A stretch of DNA of 64,000 nucleotides, from contig NZ_JAVCWH010000006.1 of NCBI RefSeq assembly GCF_030846195.1, positions 1 through 64,000 of the forward strand, in the 5' to 3' direction. Positions within the stretch are counted from its first letter, which is position 1; every line of letters begins with the position of its first letter. A program made the translations under genes and the position numbers. The stretch comes from Paracoccus yibinensis (GTDB lineage: Bacteria; Pseudomonadota; Alphaproteobacteria; Rhodobacterales; Rhodobacteraceae). Positions 44,690-53,303 of this stretch are shown one piece after another. The notes beneath the pieces were generated by a model. It saw only the letters and a program-made list of their open reading frames with translations. It did no database searches and was not told where the DNA came from.

Positions 44690-45793
44690 ATGCCCCATCC
44701 CTCCCGCCGTTCCCTGTTGAAGCTGTCACTGGCCGCAGGGCTGTTGCCTGCCATTCCCGGGATCCTGCGCCCGGCCCTGGCCGGTCCCGTCTATGCCCCG
44801 CAGGTGGGCGAATGGCGCGGCTTCGACCTGCGCACCCGCGTCACCCTGGCCCAGGGTGGCCCCGCGCAGGTGTGGCTGCCGGTGCCTTCGGTGCAGACCG
44901 ACTGGCAGCGGTCGGTCGGGGACAGTTTCACCGGCAATGCCGCGCAGGCCGAGATCGTGACCGATCCCGGGACCGGCGCCCGGATGCTGCACGCCCGATT
45001 TGACGCGGACACCGTCCGGCCGACGGTCGAACTGACCAGCCGGGTCGAGACGCGTGGCCGCGCGACCGACTGGTCGGCGGCAGCCGAACCGCAGGAAGAC
45101 CCCGCCGTCCTGCAGGCCGCGCTGCAAGGCACGGCGCTGAAGCCTCTGGACGGGGTGGTGGGCGACTTGGCCGCCCGCATTACCCAGGGTGCCAGGACCG
45201 ATCGGGACAAGGTGGCCGCGATCTATGCCTGGATCGCCCGGACCTGCCACCGCGACATGGACGTGGCGGGATGCGGGTCGGGCGATATCCGGGCCACGGT
45301 GACGACGGCGAATTTCGGCGGCAAATGCGCCGACCTGAACGGGCTGTTCGTGGGGCTTGCGCGCGCCTCGGGGGTGCCTGCGCGCGACATCTATGGCGTG
45401 CGGGTGGCGCCGTCGGATTTCGGCTACAAGCAGTTGGGCGCAAACAGCCCCAGCGTGACGGCGGCGCAGCATTGCCGGGCCGAGGTCTGGCTGTCGGGCC
45501 TGGGCTGGGTGGCCATGGACCCGGCGGACGTGCTGAAGGTCATGCGCGCGGAAGCCGACACCTGGATCAAGGATCCCGCCGATCCGCTTGTCGCCCCGGT
45601 GAACGCCGCGCTGCAGGGCAGTTGGGAAGGCAACTGGGTGGCCTTCAACAGCGCCAGCGACCTGACCCTGCCCGGCGGGGCGGGCGGCACCCTGCCTTTC
45701 CTGATGTATCCGCAGGGCCAGGTCGGGTCGGACCGGCTGGACGAACTGGACGCCAAGTCCTTCGCCTATGAGATGACTGCCACCGCAGTCTGA
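44690..45793 (+). CDS. secreted transglutaminase-like domain protein
   Basis: The 367-residue protein starts with a twin-arginine-like signal (SRRSLLKLSLAAGLLPAIPG). A beta-rich N-terminal domain precedes a transglutaminase-like cysteine protease fold (about 165-260): IYAWIARTCHRDMDV, NFGGKCADLNGLFVGLARAS with the likely catalytic cysteine, then QHCRAEVWLSGLGWVAMDPA with histidine and aspartate. ATG at 44690 follows AAAGG; ATG at 44657 would put eleven residues ahead of the signal. The role is unknown. Confidence 0.78.
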   Translation: MPHPSRRSLLKLSLAAGLLPAIPGILRPALAGPVYAPQVGEWRGFDLRTRVTLAQGGPAQVWLPVPSVQTDWQRSVGDSFTGNAAQAEIVTDPGTGARMLHARFDADTVRPTVELTSRVETRGRATDWSAAAEPQEDPAVLQAALQGTALKPLDGVVGDLAARITQGARTDRDKVAAIYAWIARTCHRDMDVAGCGSGDIRATVTTANFGGKCADLNGLFVGLARASGVPARDIYGVRVAPSDFGYKQLGANSPSVTAAQHCRAEVWLSGLGWVAMDPADVLKVMRAEADTWIKDPADPLVAPVNAALQGSWEGNWVAFNSASDLTLPGGAGGTLPFLMYPQGQVGSDRLDELDAKSFAYEMTATAV

Positions 45794-45801
45794 CCTTTTG
45801 T

Positions 45802-45829
45802 CCGGGGCGGGCATGCAACCCCGCCCCGG
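45802..45829. terminator. bidirectional terminator candidate between convergent genes
   Basis: CCGGGGCGGG (45802-45811) and CCCGCCCCGG (45820-45829) form a perfect 10-bp stem with an 8-base loop in the 40-base gap between the transglutaminase-like gene and pcaF, which converge. No long uridine run follows. Confidence 0.6.
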
Positions 45830-45833
45830 CGCC

Positions 45834-47035
45834 TCAGACCCGTTCCAGGGCGATGGCGATGCCCTGGCCCACGCCGATGCACATCGTGGACAATGACCGC
45901 CTGCCCCCGGTGCGGATCAGTTCAAGCGCCGCCGTTCCGGTGATGCGCGCGCCCGACATGCCCAGGGGATGCCCAAGCGCAATGGCCCCGCCGTTGGGGT
46001 TCACGCGCGGGTCGTCGTCGGCGATGCCAAGATCGCGCAACGTGGCAAGGCCCTGGCTGGCGAAAGCCTCGTTCAGTTCGATCACGTCAAAGTCTGCCTG
46101 GTCCAGGCCCAGCCGCGCCATCAGCTTTCTGGACGCAGGCGCCGGGCCGAAGCCCATGATGCGGGGCGCAACGCCTGCCGTGCCCCGCCCAGGACGCGCG
46201 CGATCGGCGTCAGCCCGTGCTTTCGTGCCGCCGCTTCCGAGGCCAGGATCAGCGCCGCCGCCCCGTCGTTCACGCCCGAGGCATTGCCCGCCGTCACCGT
46301 GCCGCCCTTGCGGAAGGGCGCCTTCAGCGCGGCAAGCGTCTCCAACGTCGTTTCGCGCGGGTGTTCGTCGCGGTCCACGATCTTCGGATCGCCCTTGCGC
46401 TGCGCGATCTCGACCGGGGTGATTTCCTGGGCCAGACGGCCATTGGCCTGGGCTGCCGCCGCCTTCTGCTGCGAGCGCAGGGCAAAGGCGTCCTGGTCTT
46501 CGCGGCTGATGGAAAAATCTTCCGCGACGTTCTCGGCCGTCTCGGGCATCGAGTCCACGCCGTATTGCGCCTCCATGAGCGGATTGACGAAGCGCCAGCC
46601 GATGGTGGTGTCGTAGACCGCGTTCGACCGCGAGAAGGCACTTTCCGCCTTGGGCATCACGAAGGGCGCGCGCGACATCGACTCGACCCCGCCCGCGATC
46701 ATCAAATCGGCCTCGCCCGCCTTGATGGCGCGGGCGGCCCCGATCACCGCGTCCATGCCCGAGCCGCAAAGCCGGTTGATGGTGGTGCCGCCCACCTCGA
46801 CCGGCAGGCCCGCCAGAAGCGAGGACATGCGCGCCACGTTGCGGTTGTCCTCGCCCGCCTGGTTGGCGCAACCGAAGATCACGTCATCGACCGCCGCCCA
46901 GTCCACGCCCGTGTTCCGCGCCATCAGCGCCCGCAGGGGAACCGCGCCCAGGTCGTCGGCTCGCACCATCGCCAGCGCACCCCCGAAGCGGCCGATCGGC
47001 GTGCGGATGTAGTCGCAGATGAAAACGTCGGTCAT
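45834..47035 (-). pseudogene. pcaF: 3-oxoadipyl-CoA thiolase pcaF with a one-base frameshift
   Basis: The gene encodes a thiolase of about 400 residues very like PaaJ. The N-terminal 280 residues are intact ([20 protein letters not shown] with the active cysteine). At the G run opposite 46183-46186 one base is missing, and the frame changes. With one extra G the protein reads through [20 protein letters not shown] to the normal end [27 protein letters not shown] and [19 protein letters not shown]. Everything else looks conserved, so either the loss is recent or it is a sequencing error. It is the last gene of pcaIJF, the final step of the beta-ketoadipate pathway. Confidence 0.85.
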
Positions 47036-47036
47036 G

Positions 47037-47708
47037 TCACACCTCGGGACAGGTCAGGTCGGCCACGTCACCATCCAGGTGAAGGGCGGCGCCAGTCAGG
47101 GATTGCAGGTCGTCGAAGGACAGCGCGGCCAGCTTTTCGCGCAGCACGAAGCGGCCATCCACGATGTCCACCACGGCAAGGCTGGTATAGACACGGGTCA
47201 CGCAACCCACCCCGGTCAGCGGCAGGGTGCAAGCCTCCAGCAGCTTCGGCTTGCCGTCCTTGGTGACATGATCGGTGATGACCGCCACGCGTTTTGCGCC
47301 ATGGACCAGATCCATCGCGCCGCCCACGGCGGGCACGCCCTTCGGCCCCGTGGACCAGTTCGCCAGATCGCCGTTCTGCGCGACCTGATAGGCGCCCAGG
47401 ATCGCCACGTCCAGATGCCCGCCCCGCACCATGGCAAAGCTGTCGGCATGGTGGAAGAAGGCGGTGCCGGGCTTGATCGTCACGGCCTTCTTGCCCGCGT
47501 TGATCAGGTCCCAGTCTTCCTCGCCCGGCGCGGGCGCCTCGCCAAAGCCGAGGATGCCGTTTTCCGTGTGAAAGATCGCCTGCCGTCCGGGCGGCTGGAA
47601 ACGGGCGACCACTTCGGGAAAGCCGATCCCGAGGTTCACATAGGCGCCGTCCTGGATGTCCTGGGCCGCGCGCCAGGCGATCTGGGCGTTCGAAAGCTTG
47701 GCGGTCAT
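47037..47708 (-). CDS. pcaJ: 3-oxoadipate CoA-transferase subunit B
   Basis: The 223-residue beta subunit carries the catalytic glutamate region IFHTENGILGFGEAPAPGEE and GGHLDVAILGAYQVAQNGDL. With PcaI it moves CoA from succinyl-CoA to 3-oxoadipate. ATG at 47708 overlaps the pcaI stop by four bases; the stop is one base from the pcaF start. The longer open frame upstream is not used. A general succinyl-CoA:3-ketoacid transferase is the alternative, but pcaF and the regulator favour PcaJ. Confidence 0.9.
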   Translation of the reverse strand: MTAKLSNAQIAWRAAQDIQDGAYVNLGIGFPEVVARFQPPGRQAIFHTENGILGFGEAPAPGEEDWDLINAGKKAVTIKPGTAFFHHADSFAMVRGGHLDVAILGAYQVAQNGDLANWSTGPKGVPAVGGAMDLVHGAKRVAVITDHVTKDGKPKLLEACTLPLTGVGCVTRVYTSLAVVDIVDGRFVLREKLAALSFDDLQSLTGAALHLDGDVADLTCPEV

Positions 47709-48439
47709 GCCGTCACCTTTGGGTAATATGCGTTGGCGCGGTTCAGGTCTTCTTCCTGCGCTGGGTGGGGAACAGTCACGATGGCATCCACGAAGATGCC
47801 AGGGGTGACGACCGCCTCGGGGTCGATGCCGCCGGGTTCGACCACATGGCTGACCTGCACGACCGTGCGCGCCGCAGCCATGGCCATCAGGGGCGCAAAG
47901 TTCCGCGCGGCCATGCGATAGGTCAGGTTGCCCAGGTGGTCGCCGGTTTCCGCCTTGATCAGCGCGAAATCCGCCTTGAGCCAGCGTTCCTGGACATAGC
48001 TGCGTCCGTCGAACTCCGCGACCGGCTTGTCGTGGGCCAGATCCGTGCCAAAGCCCGTGGGGGTATAGAAGGCCGGGATCCCTGCCCCGCCCGCGCGGAT
48101 GCGTTCGGCCAGCGTGCCTTGGGGAACCAGTTCCAGCTCGATCTCTCCGGCCAGGTATCTTTCCGTGAAGACGCGGGGATCGGCAGACCGGGGAAAGGAA
48201 CAGACCATCTTTGCCACCATGCCCTGTTCGATCATCGCCGCGATGCCGACATGGCCATTGCCTGCGTTGTTGTTGATGACCGTCAGGTTCCGGGGGCTGC
48301 CGGTCGCCAGATATCGGTCGATCAGGGCGTGGATCAGTTCGATCGGCGCGCCCGATCCCCCGAAACCGCCGATCATGACCGATGCGCCGTCGGGAATCTC
48401 CGCCACGGCCTGGGCCAGGGTCGCAATGCGCTTGTCCAT
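47705..48439 (-). CDS. pcaI: 3-oxoadipate CoA-transferase subunit A
   Basis: The 244-residue alpha subunit has the family I CoA-transferase signature ASVMIGGFGGSGAPIELIHA and INNNAGNGHVGIAAMIEQGM, with GAGIPAFYTPTGFGTDL in the middle. It is the first gene of pcaIJF and lies divergent to the IclR regulator. Confidence 0.92.
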   Translation of the reverse strand: MDKRIATLAQAVAEIPDGASVMIGGFGGSGAPIELIHALIDRYLATGSPRNLTVINNNAGNGHVGIAAMIEQGMVAKMVCSFPRSADPRVFTERYLAGEIELELVPQGTLAERIRAGGAGIPAFYTPTGFGTDLAHDKPVAEFDGRSYVQERWLKADFALIKAETGDHLGNLTYRMAARNFAPLMAMAAARTVVQVSHVVEPGGIDPEAVVTPGIFVDAIVTVPHPAQEEDLNRANAYYPKVTA

Positions 48440-48542
48440 GGGTCCTCCTGCGTTTGGACCGCATTAGGGCTTCAAGGACACAACGGACAACCATTTTGTG
48501 CGCATCTTGACTTTTGTCCGCAATGCGCATGAACCTGTGCGC
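48440..48542. promoter_or_regulatory. pcaI/IclR divergent promoter with triple repeat
   Basis: TGTGCGCAT occurs at 48497-48505 and 48536-48544 and AATGCGCAT at 48522-48530, giving three related 9-mers. CGGACAA (48484-48490) and TTGTCCG (48514-48520) form an inverted repeat. PcaU of Acinetobacter binds three 10-bp repeats at its divergent promoter, and this layout is similar. The last repeat overlaps the regulator's own start codon. Confidence 0.5.
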
Positions 48543-49298
48543 ATGACGAACAAGGACACCATCGGATCGCTTGCCAAGGGCCTGCGCGTGATCGAGGCGT
48601 TCCGCGCCGAGAACCCCCGCATGTCGATTTCCGATATGTCGGATGCCACGGGACTGGACCGCGCCACGGCGCGGCGCTGCCTTCTGACCCTGCACCAGTT
48701 GGGCTATGCCGATTACGACGGCAAGTTCTTCACGCTGACCGCCCGCGTGCTGCGTCTGGGCATGGGGGCATTGGCCGCGATGCCGCTTGCGCAGATGGTG
48801 CAGCCCTGGCTGGACCAGTTGTCGGACCGGATCGGACAGTCCACCTCCGTGTCGATCCTGGACGGGACCGAGATCGTCTATCTGGCCCGCGCGGCGCAGC
48901 GGCGGGTCATGTCCATCGGCCTGATGCCGGGATCGCGCCTGCCCGCCCATTGCACGTCGATGGGCCGGGTGCTGCTGGCGGCCCTGCCCCCCGACCGGGC
49001 ACGCGCCGTCATCGATGCCTCGGACCTGACGCCGCGCACCCCCCACAGCCTGACCGACCCTGCCGAGATCATGGCCCGCGTCGATGCCGCCCGCCGGGAC
49101 GGATACGCGGTCATCGACCAGGAGGTCGAACTGGGCCTGCGGTCGATCGCGGTCCCGCTTCATTCCGTGCATGGCCGGGTGGTGGCCGCGCTGAACACCG
49201 GGGTGGCGGCGGTGCAGGCCGATGCGGGCGAACTGCCGCGCCTGTATCTGGAGCCGCTTCTGAAGGTGCAGGACGGGTTGCGGCGCGTGCTGCGCTAG
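48543..49298 (+). CDS. pcaR: IclR-family regulator of the pca genes (PcaR/PcaU/PobR type)
   Basis: The 251-residue protein has an N-terminal winged helix (GSLAKGLRVIEAFRAENPRM, GLDRATARRCLLTLHQLGYA) and an IclR ligand domain (MPGSRLPAHCTSMGRVLLAA, DGYAVIDQEVELGLRSIAVP). These match the PcaR/PcaU/PobR subfamily that senses 3-oxoadipate, protocatechuate or 4-hydroxybenzoate. ATG at 48543 is chosen over 48498 because the family starts close to GSLAKGL. The name rests on the adjacent pcaIJF genes. Confidence 0.85.
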   Translation: MTNKDTIGSLAKGLRVIEAFRAENPRMSISDMSDATGLDRATARRCLLTLHQLGYADYDGKFFTLTARVLRLGMGALAAMPLAQMVQPWLDQLSDRIGQSTSVSILDGTEIVYLARAAQRRVMSIGLMPGSRLPAHCTSMGRVLLAALPPDRARAVIDASDLTPRTPHSLTDPAEIMARVDAARRDGYAVIDQEVELGLRSIAVPLHSVHGRVVAALNTGVAAVQADAGELPRLYLEPLLKVQDGLRRVLR

Positions 49299-49545
49299 TC
49301 GCCCCGGGTCAGGTTGTGGACCCGCCAAGATCCGCCGCCTGGTCAGAGGTCAGCCTGTTGGGTATGGCCGCACAGCAGCAGGGCCAAGAGGTCCATTGGG
49401 GCATCATGGACCTTAACGCATCTGCGGTCCGAGGGGCTCTGCCGCAAGCTTCATATGGATCTGCCGCGAATATCCATCGCATCGGCGGCGCTCTCTGTCA
49501 CGCTCGCGTCACGAACGGTCCGCAGCATCCCGCGACAGAGGATCC
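49299..49545. other. intergenic region with no recognised gene
   Basis: The 247 bases precede the first GlxA-type regulator. Open frames cross it but none resembles a known protein, and no strong repeat was found. It should hold the promoter of the downstream gene; a decayed coding remnant is possible. Confidence 0.3.
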
Positions 49546-50574
49546 ATGGCACAGTCTTCTACCCCCCGGCGCTTCACCTTCCTGCTTCTGGACCGCTTTA
49601 CCATGCTGCCCTTCGCTGCGGCCCTGGATGCGCTGCGTCTGGCCAACAAGATGGCCTGCGCCCGGCTTTACGACTGGCGTCTGATCGGGGCCGAAGGGGG
49701 GTTCGCCACCTGCTCCAACGGCTCGCAAATCCGGCTTGATGGCGGATTCGGCGATGATATCGCCCTGGGGCGCGACGACGCGGTGATCGTCTGCGGCGGC
49801 GATGCGATCACCGCACAGGCGACGCGGCCGGTGCTGGCCTGGCTGCGCAGACAGGCGCGGGCGGGGGTGACGCTGGGCGCCGTCTGCACGGGCGCGCATG
49901 TGCTGGCCAAGGCGGGGCTGCTGGATGGACGGTGTGCCACGATCCATTGGGAAAACCACGATTCCTTCACCGAAACCTTCCCCGAGGTGCGTCTGCACCG
50001 GCAGGTCTTCGTGGATGACGGTGCGCGGCTGACGGCGGGGGGCGGCACATCCTCGATCGACATGATGCTGCATGTGATCGGCCGGGCGCAGGGGGCGGAT
50101 CTTGCGTCCCAGATCGCCGACCAGATGCTGCATACCACCATCCGCACCGGGCGCGATCACCAGCGGCTGTCCATCGCCACCCGCATCGGCATCCGCCATC
50201 CCCGCCTGGCCGCCGTGGTCGCCCGGATCGAGGCGAACCTGGAAAATCCCGTCAGCCCTTCGCAACTGGCGGCTGACGCCGGCATGTCCACCCGTCAGCT
50301 TGAACGGCTGTTCATGCGATATATGAACCGCAGCCCGAAACGCTATTATCTGGAAGCTCGCCTGACCCGCGCGCGCCAATTGCTGCTGAACACCGACCTG
50401 CCCCTGATCGAGATCGCCATTGCCTGCGGATTTTCCAGTTCCTCGCATTTCTCGAAATGCTACCGGGAACGTTATGGGACGTCGCCCTATCGCGAACGCG
50501 GGGTGCAGAAGGGGGCGGTGGTGGCAATGCCGGGCAGGGCCGAGGCGGGGCCGGTGCTGGCGTTGGCAAGCTAG
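49546..50574 (+). CDS. GlxA-family AraC transcription regulator
   Basis: The 342-residue protein has an N-terminal DJ-1/PfpI-like domain (FTFLLLDRFTMLPFAAALDA, nucleophile-elbow region GAVCTGAHVLAKAGLLDG) and a C-terminal AraC double helix-turn-helix (SPSQLAADAGMSTRQLERLF, EIAIACGFSSSSHFSKCYRE). Such proteins near methylated-amine genes (GbdR, SouR, CdhR type) control betaine, carnitine or sarcosine use. It lies close to soxBDAG and is a likely regulator of it. Confidence 0.88.
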   Translation: MAQSSTPRRFTFLLLDRFTMLPFAAALDALRLANKMACARLYDWRLIGAEGGFATCSNGSQIRLDGGFGDDIALGRDDAVIVCGGDAITAQATRPVLAWLRRQARAGVTLGAVCTGAHVLAKAGLLDGRCATIHWENHDSFTETFPEVRLHRQVFVDDGARLTAGGGTSSIDMMLHVIGRAQGADLASQIADQMLHTTIRTGRDHQRLSIATRIGIRHPRLAAVVARIEANLENPVSPSQLAADAGMSTRQLERLFMRYMNRSPKRYYLEARLTRARQLLLNTDLPLIEIAIACGFSSSSHFSKCYRERYGTSPYRERGVQKGAVVAMPGRAEAGPVLALAS

Positions 50575-50592
50575 ATTCTACGGAACGGGCAA

Positions 50593-50631
50593 GCATCGGT
50601 AGGGTAGGGTTTCACCCCACCCTACCGATGC
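50593..50631. terminator. bidirectional hairpin of REP-like type between convergent regulators
   Basis: A 17-position stem (16 pairs, one mismatch) with the 5-base loop TTTCA spans 50593-50631. It starts GCATCGGTAGGGTAGGG and ends with the matching CCCTACCGATGC. It lies between two convergent regulator genes. It shares ATCGGTAGGGT with the palindrome at 25761-25826, so both may belong to one repeat family. Confidence 0.7.
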
Positions 50632-50647
50632 CGGCGGGCGCCAGCCT

Positions 50648-51643
50648 TCAAGCGGTTTCCCGCGCGCCTCTGCGCCATTGTTCCGGCGTCACGCCCATCA
50701 TGTCGCGGAAGACGCGGATCAGGTGGGACGCGTCGCAGAAGCCCGTCTCGGCGGCGATCTGGCTGATGGTGCGGTCGGGACGCGCCAGCAGCATCCGCAC
50801 CTGGGACAAGCGAATGCGCATGAAGGCCTCGGCGGGCGACATGGACAGGGATGCCGCGAAATGGCGCTCCAGCTTGCGGCGGCTGACCTGCAACTGGGCC
50901 GCGACATCGGCCACGGCGGGGGGCGAATCCATGCTTTGTTGCAGCATCAGCAGCGCGCGGCGGACCAGCGTGTCCTGGGTCTTCAGCTCCAGCGGCAGGC
51001 CAGGTTGGGGATCGTCGGCGGCCATCGCCTCGTCGATGATCATGATGTGCAGGCTTTTCTGCGCCGCAGCCCGGCCGATGTGCCGGTCGATCAAAAAGGC
51101 CGCCAGATGCGCGGAACTGGCCCCGCCGGAACAGGTCAGCCGGTCGCGGTCCACCACGAAGATGCGGTCGGATACGGGGCGCAGCCCGTCGAACTGTTCC
51201 AGGAAATCCTCGTGGTGGAACCAGCTGACGCAGCAGCGGTATCCGTTCATCAGCCCGGCGCGGTGCAGGATGAAGGCGCCGGTGCAGACGCCGACCAGCG
51301 GCACGCCTGCCTTGGCGGCGCGGTGCAGGAAGGCGGTGTATTCCGGCTCCAGCCGCTCGATCTCGTCGATCAGGCCGCCGACCACGACGATGTAGTCGAA
51401 GCGCGCCGGATCGCCCAGCTTTTCATCCGGGGTGACGCTGATGCCGCAGCTTGACTGCACCGGCTGGCCCGAGGTCGCCAGAACCCGCCATGAACAGCGG
51501 ATCGGGCGGGATCGGTCGCCTTCATCCGCAGCCAGCCGCAGCACGTCCACGAAATTGGCGAAGGCCGACAGGGTGAAGCGCCGCGCCAGCAGAAAGCCGA
51601 CGCGCAGCCGCAGGGAATCATGGGGGGCAGGAGTGTCGCGCAT
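50648..51643 (-). CDS. second GlxA-family AraC transcription regulator
   Basis: The 331-residue protein has the same two-domain plan: a DJ-1/PfpI-like domain ([38 protein letters not shown]) and an AraC domain ([40 protein letters not shown]). ATG at 51643 is chosen, although the frame is open much further upstream. It is divergent to soxB with 102 bases between, the usual position for a sarcosine- or glycine-betaine-responsive activator such as SouR or GbdR. Confidence 0.88.
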   Translation of the reverse strand: MRDTPAPHDSLRLRVGFLLARRFTLSAFANFVDVLRLAADEGDRSRPIRCSWRVLATSGQPVQSSCGISVTPDEKLGDPARFDYIVVVGGLIDEIERLEPEYTAFLHRAAKAGVPLVGVCTGAFILHRAGLMNGYRCCVSWFHHEDFLEQFDGLRPVSDRIFVVDRDRLTCSGGASSAHLAAFLIDRHIGRAAAQKSLHIMIIDEAMAADDPQPGLPLELKTQDTLVRRALLMLQQSMDSPPAVADVAAQLQVSRRKLERHFAASLSMSPAEAFMRIRLSQVRMLLARPDRTISQIAAETGFCDASHLIRVFRDMMGVTPEQWRRGARETA

Positions 51644-51745
51644 GACGCAAATGTAACACTGCACTGGCGCAGGGATCCAGTCGGCGAAGCGTCCTTTCTG
51701 GCATTTTCCAGGACATCCCGGAATCGCCCAGAAGGTTCGCCCCGC
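51644..51745. promoter_or_regulatory. divergent promoter of soxBDAG and its regulator
   Basis: The 102 bases must hold both promoters. AATGTAACACTGCA near the regulator start is AT-rich relative to the surroundings and could be part of an AraC site, but no clear repeat supports that. Confidence 0.35.
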
Positions 51746-52999
51746 ATGACCCATTTTTCCGCCTTCTCGCTGCTGAAACAGGCGCTCAACGGCCACAAGG
51801 GCTGGCGCGAACAATGGCCTGACAGCCAGCCCAAGGCCGAATACGACGTGGTGATCGTCGGTGCGGGCGGGCATGGGTTGGGCGCGGCCTATTACCTGGC
51901 CAAGGAACACGGCATCACCAATGTCGCGGTGATCGACAAGGGCTGGCTGGGCGGCGGCAACACGGGCCGCAACACCACGATCATCCGGTCGAACTATCTC
52001 TATGACGAAAGCGCCAAGCTCTACGACCACGCGCTGGACCTGTGGGACAACCTTTCGCAGGAGCTGAACTACAACATCATGTATTCCAAGCGCGGCGTGC
52101 TGATGCTGGCGCACAACGTCCATGACGTGCAGTCCTTCCAGCGCCACGTCCATTCGAACCGCCTGAACGGCGTGGACAACCGCTGGCTGACCGCGGCGGA
52201 ATGCAAGGCCTTCTGCCCGCCGCTGAACATCAGCCCCGATGCCCGCTATCCGGTGATGGGCGGCGCGCTGCAGATGCGGGCGGGCACGGCGCGGCATGAC
52301 GCGGTGGCCTGGGGCTATGCCCGCGCGGCGGCCGCCCGTGGCGTAGACATCATCCAGAACTGCGCGGTCAACGCGATCCGGCGCGGGCCGGACGGCGCGG
52401 TGATCGGCGTCGATACCGCCAAGGGCTTCATCCGGGCGAAGAAGGTCGCCGTGTCTGCCGCCGGGAACACCAGTGTCGTGATGGACAGCGCCGGGCTGCG
52501 GATGCCGCTTGAAAGCTTCCCGCTGCAGGCCCTAGTCAGCGAGCCCGTGAAGCCGATCTTCCCCTGCGTGGTCATGTCGAACACCGTCCACGCCTATATC
52601 AGCCAGTCCGACAAGGGCGAGCTGGTGATCGGATCGGGCACCGACCAGTACACCAGCTACAGCCAGCGCGGCGGGCTGCCGCTGATCGAGCATACCGTGG
52701 CCGCGATCTGCGAGGTCTTCCCGATCTTCACCCGGATGCGGATGCTGCGCAAATGGGGCGGCATCGTGGACGTGACGCCCGACCGAAGCGCCATCCTGGG
52801 CAAGACGCCGGTCAAGGGGCTTTACGTCAACTGCGGTTGGGGCACGGGCGGCTTCAAGGCCACGCCGGGGGCGGCGCATCTGCTGGCCTGGACGATTGCC
52901 AAGGACGAGCCGCACCCGCTGAACGCGCCCTTCACGCTGGAACGCTTCACCACCGGCTGTCTGATCGACGAAGCCGCCGCCGCTGCCGTCGCGCATTGA
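51746..52999 (+). CDS. soxB: sarcosine oxidase subunit beta
   Basis: The 417-residue flavoprotein has the FAD Rossmann motif [20 protein letters not shown] and the beta-subunit signatures [20 protein letters not shown] and [20 protein letters not shown]. In heterotetrameric sarcosine oxidase this subunit oxidises sarcosine to an imine, transferring the one-carbon unit to tetrahydrofolate through the alpha subunit. ATG at 51746 gives the family start. soxD follows after 10 bases. Confidence 0.95.
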   Translation: MTHFSAFSLLKQALNGHKGWREQWPDSQPKAEYDVVIVGAGGHGLGAAYYLAKEHGITNVAVIDKGWLGGGNTGRNTTIIRSNYLYDESAKLYDHALDLWDNLSQELNYNIMYSKRGVLMLAHNVHDVQSFQRHVHSNRLNGVDNRWLTAAECKAFCPPLNISPDARYPVMGGALQMRAGTARHDAVAWGYARAAAARGVDIIQNCAVNAIRRGPDGAVIGVDTAKGFIRAKKVAVSAAGNTSVVMDSAGLRMPLESFPLQALVSEPVKPIFPCVVMSNTVHAYISQSDKGELVIGSGTDQYTSYSQRGGLPLIEHTVAAICEVFPIFTRMRMLRKWGGIVDVTPDRSAILGKTPVKGLYVNCGWGTGGFKATPGAAHLLAWTIAKDEPHPLNAPFTLERFTTGCLIDEAAAAAVAH

Positions 53000-53009
53000 G
53001 GAACCCGCC

Positions 53010-53303
53010 ATGCTGCTGATCCATTGCCCTTATTGCGAAGACACCCTGCCGGAACTGGAGTTCACCTATGCGGGCGAGGCGCATATCGCCCGGCCCGCCG
53101 ACCCCTCGGCCCTGTCGGACGAGGAATGGCGCGACTTCCTGTTCATCCGCACCAACGCGCGCGGGCCGCATTACGAACGCTGGCGCCATGTCGGTTGCGG
53201 GCGCTTCTTCAACGCGCTGCGCGACACGGTCAGCGACCGCTTCCTGATGACCTACAAGGCGGGCGAAGCCCGTCCCACCCTGACCCAAGAGGCCGCCGAA
53301 TGA
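53010..53303 (+). CDS. soxD: sarcosine oxidase subunit delta
   Basis: The 97-residue zinc-binding subunit has LLIHCPYCEDTLPELEFTYA at the start and HYERWRHVGCGRFFNALRDT later, giving the Cys/His zinc site. Length and position are typical. Its stop overlaps the soxA start. Confidence 0.96.
   Translation: MLLIHCPYCEDTLPELEFTYAGEAHIARPADPSALSDEEWRDFLFIRTNARGPHYERWRHVGCGRFFNALRDTVSDRFLMTYKAGEARPTLTQEAAE

Noticed and set aside
49299..49545. Transposase remnant ahead of the first GlxA-type regulator
   Set aside because: Open frames there have no recognisable transposase motif and no terminal repeats, so it is left as unassigned.
50648..52297. A 549-codon fused regulator extending over soxB
   Set aside because: The first 218 codons are the antisense of soxB. 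The regulator proper starts at 51643.
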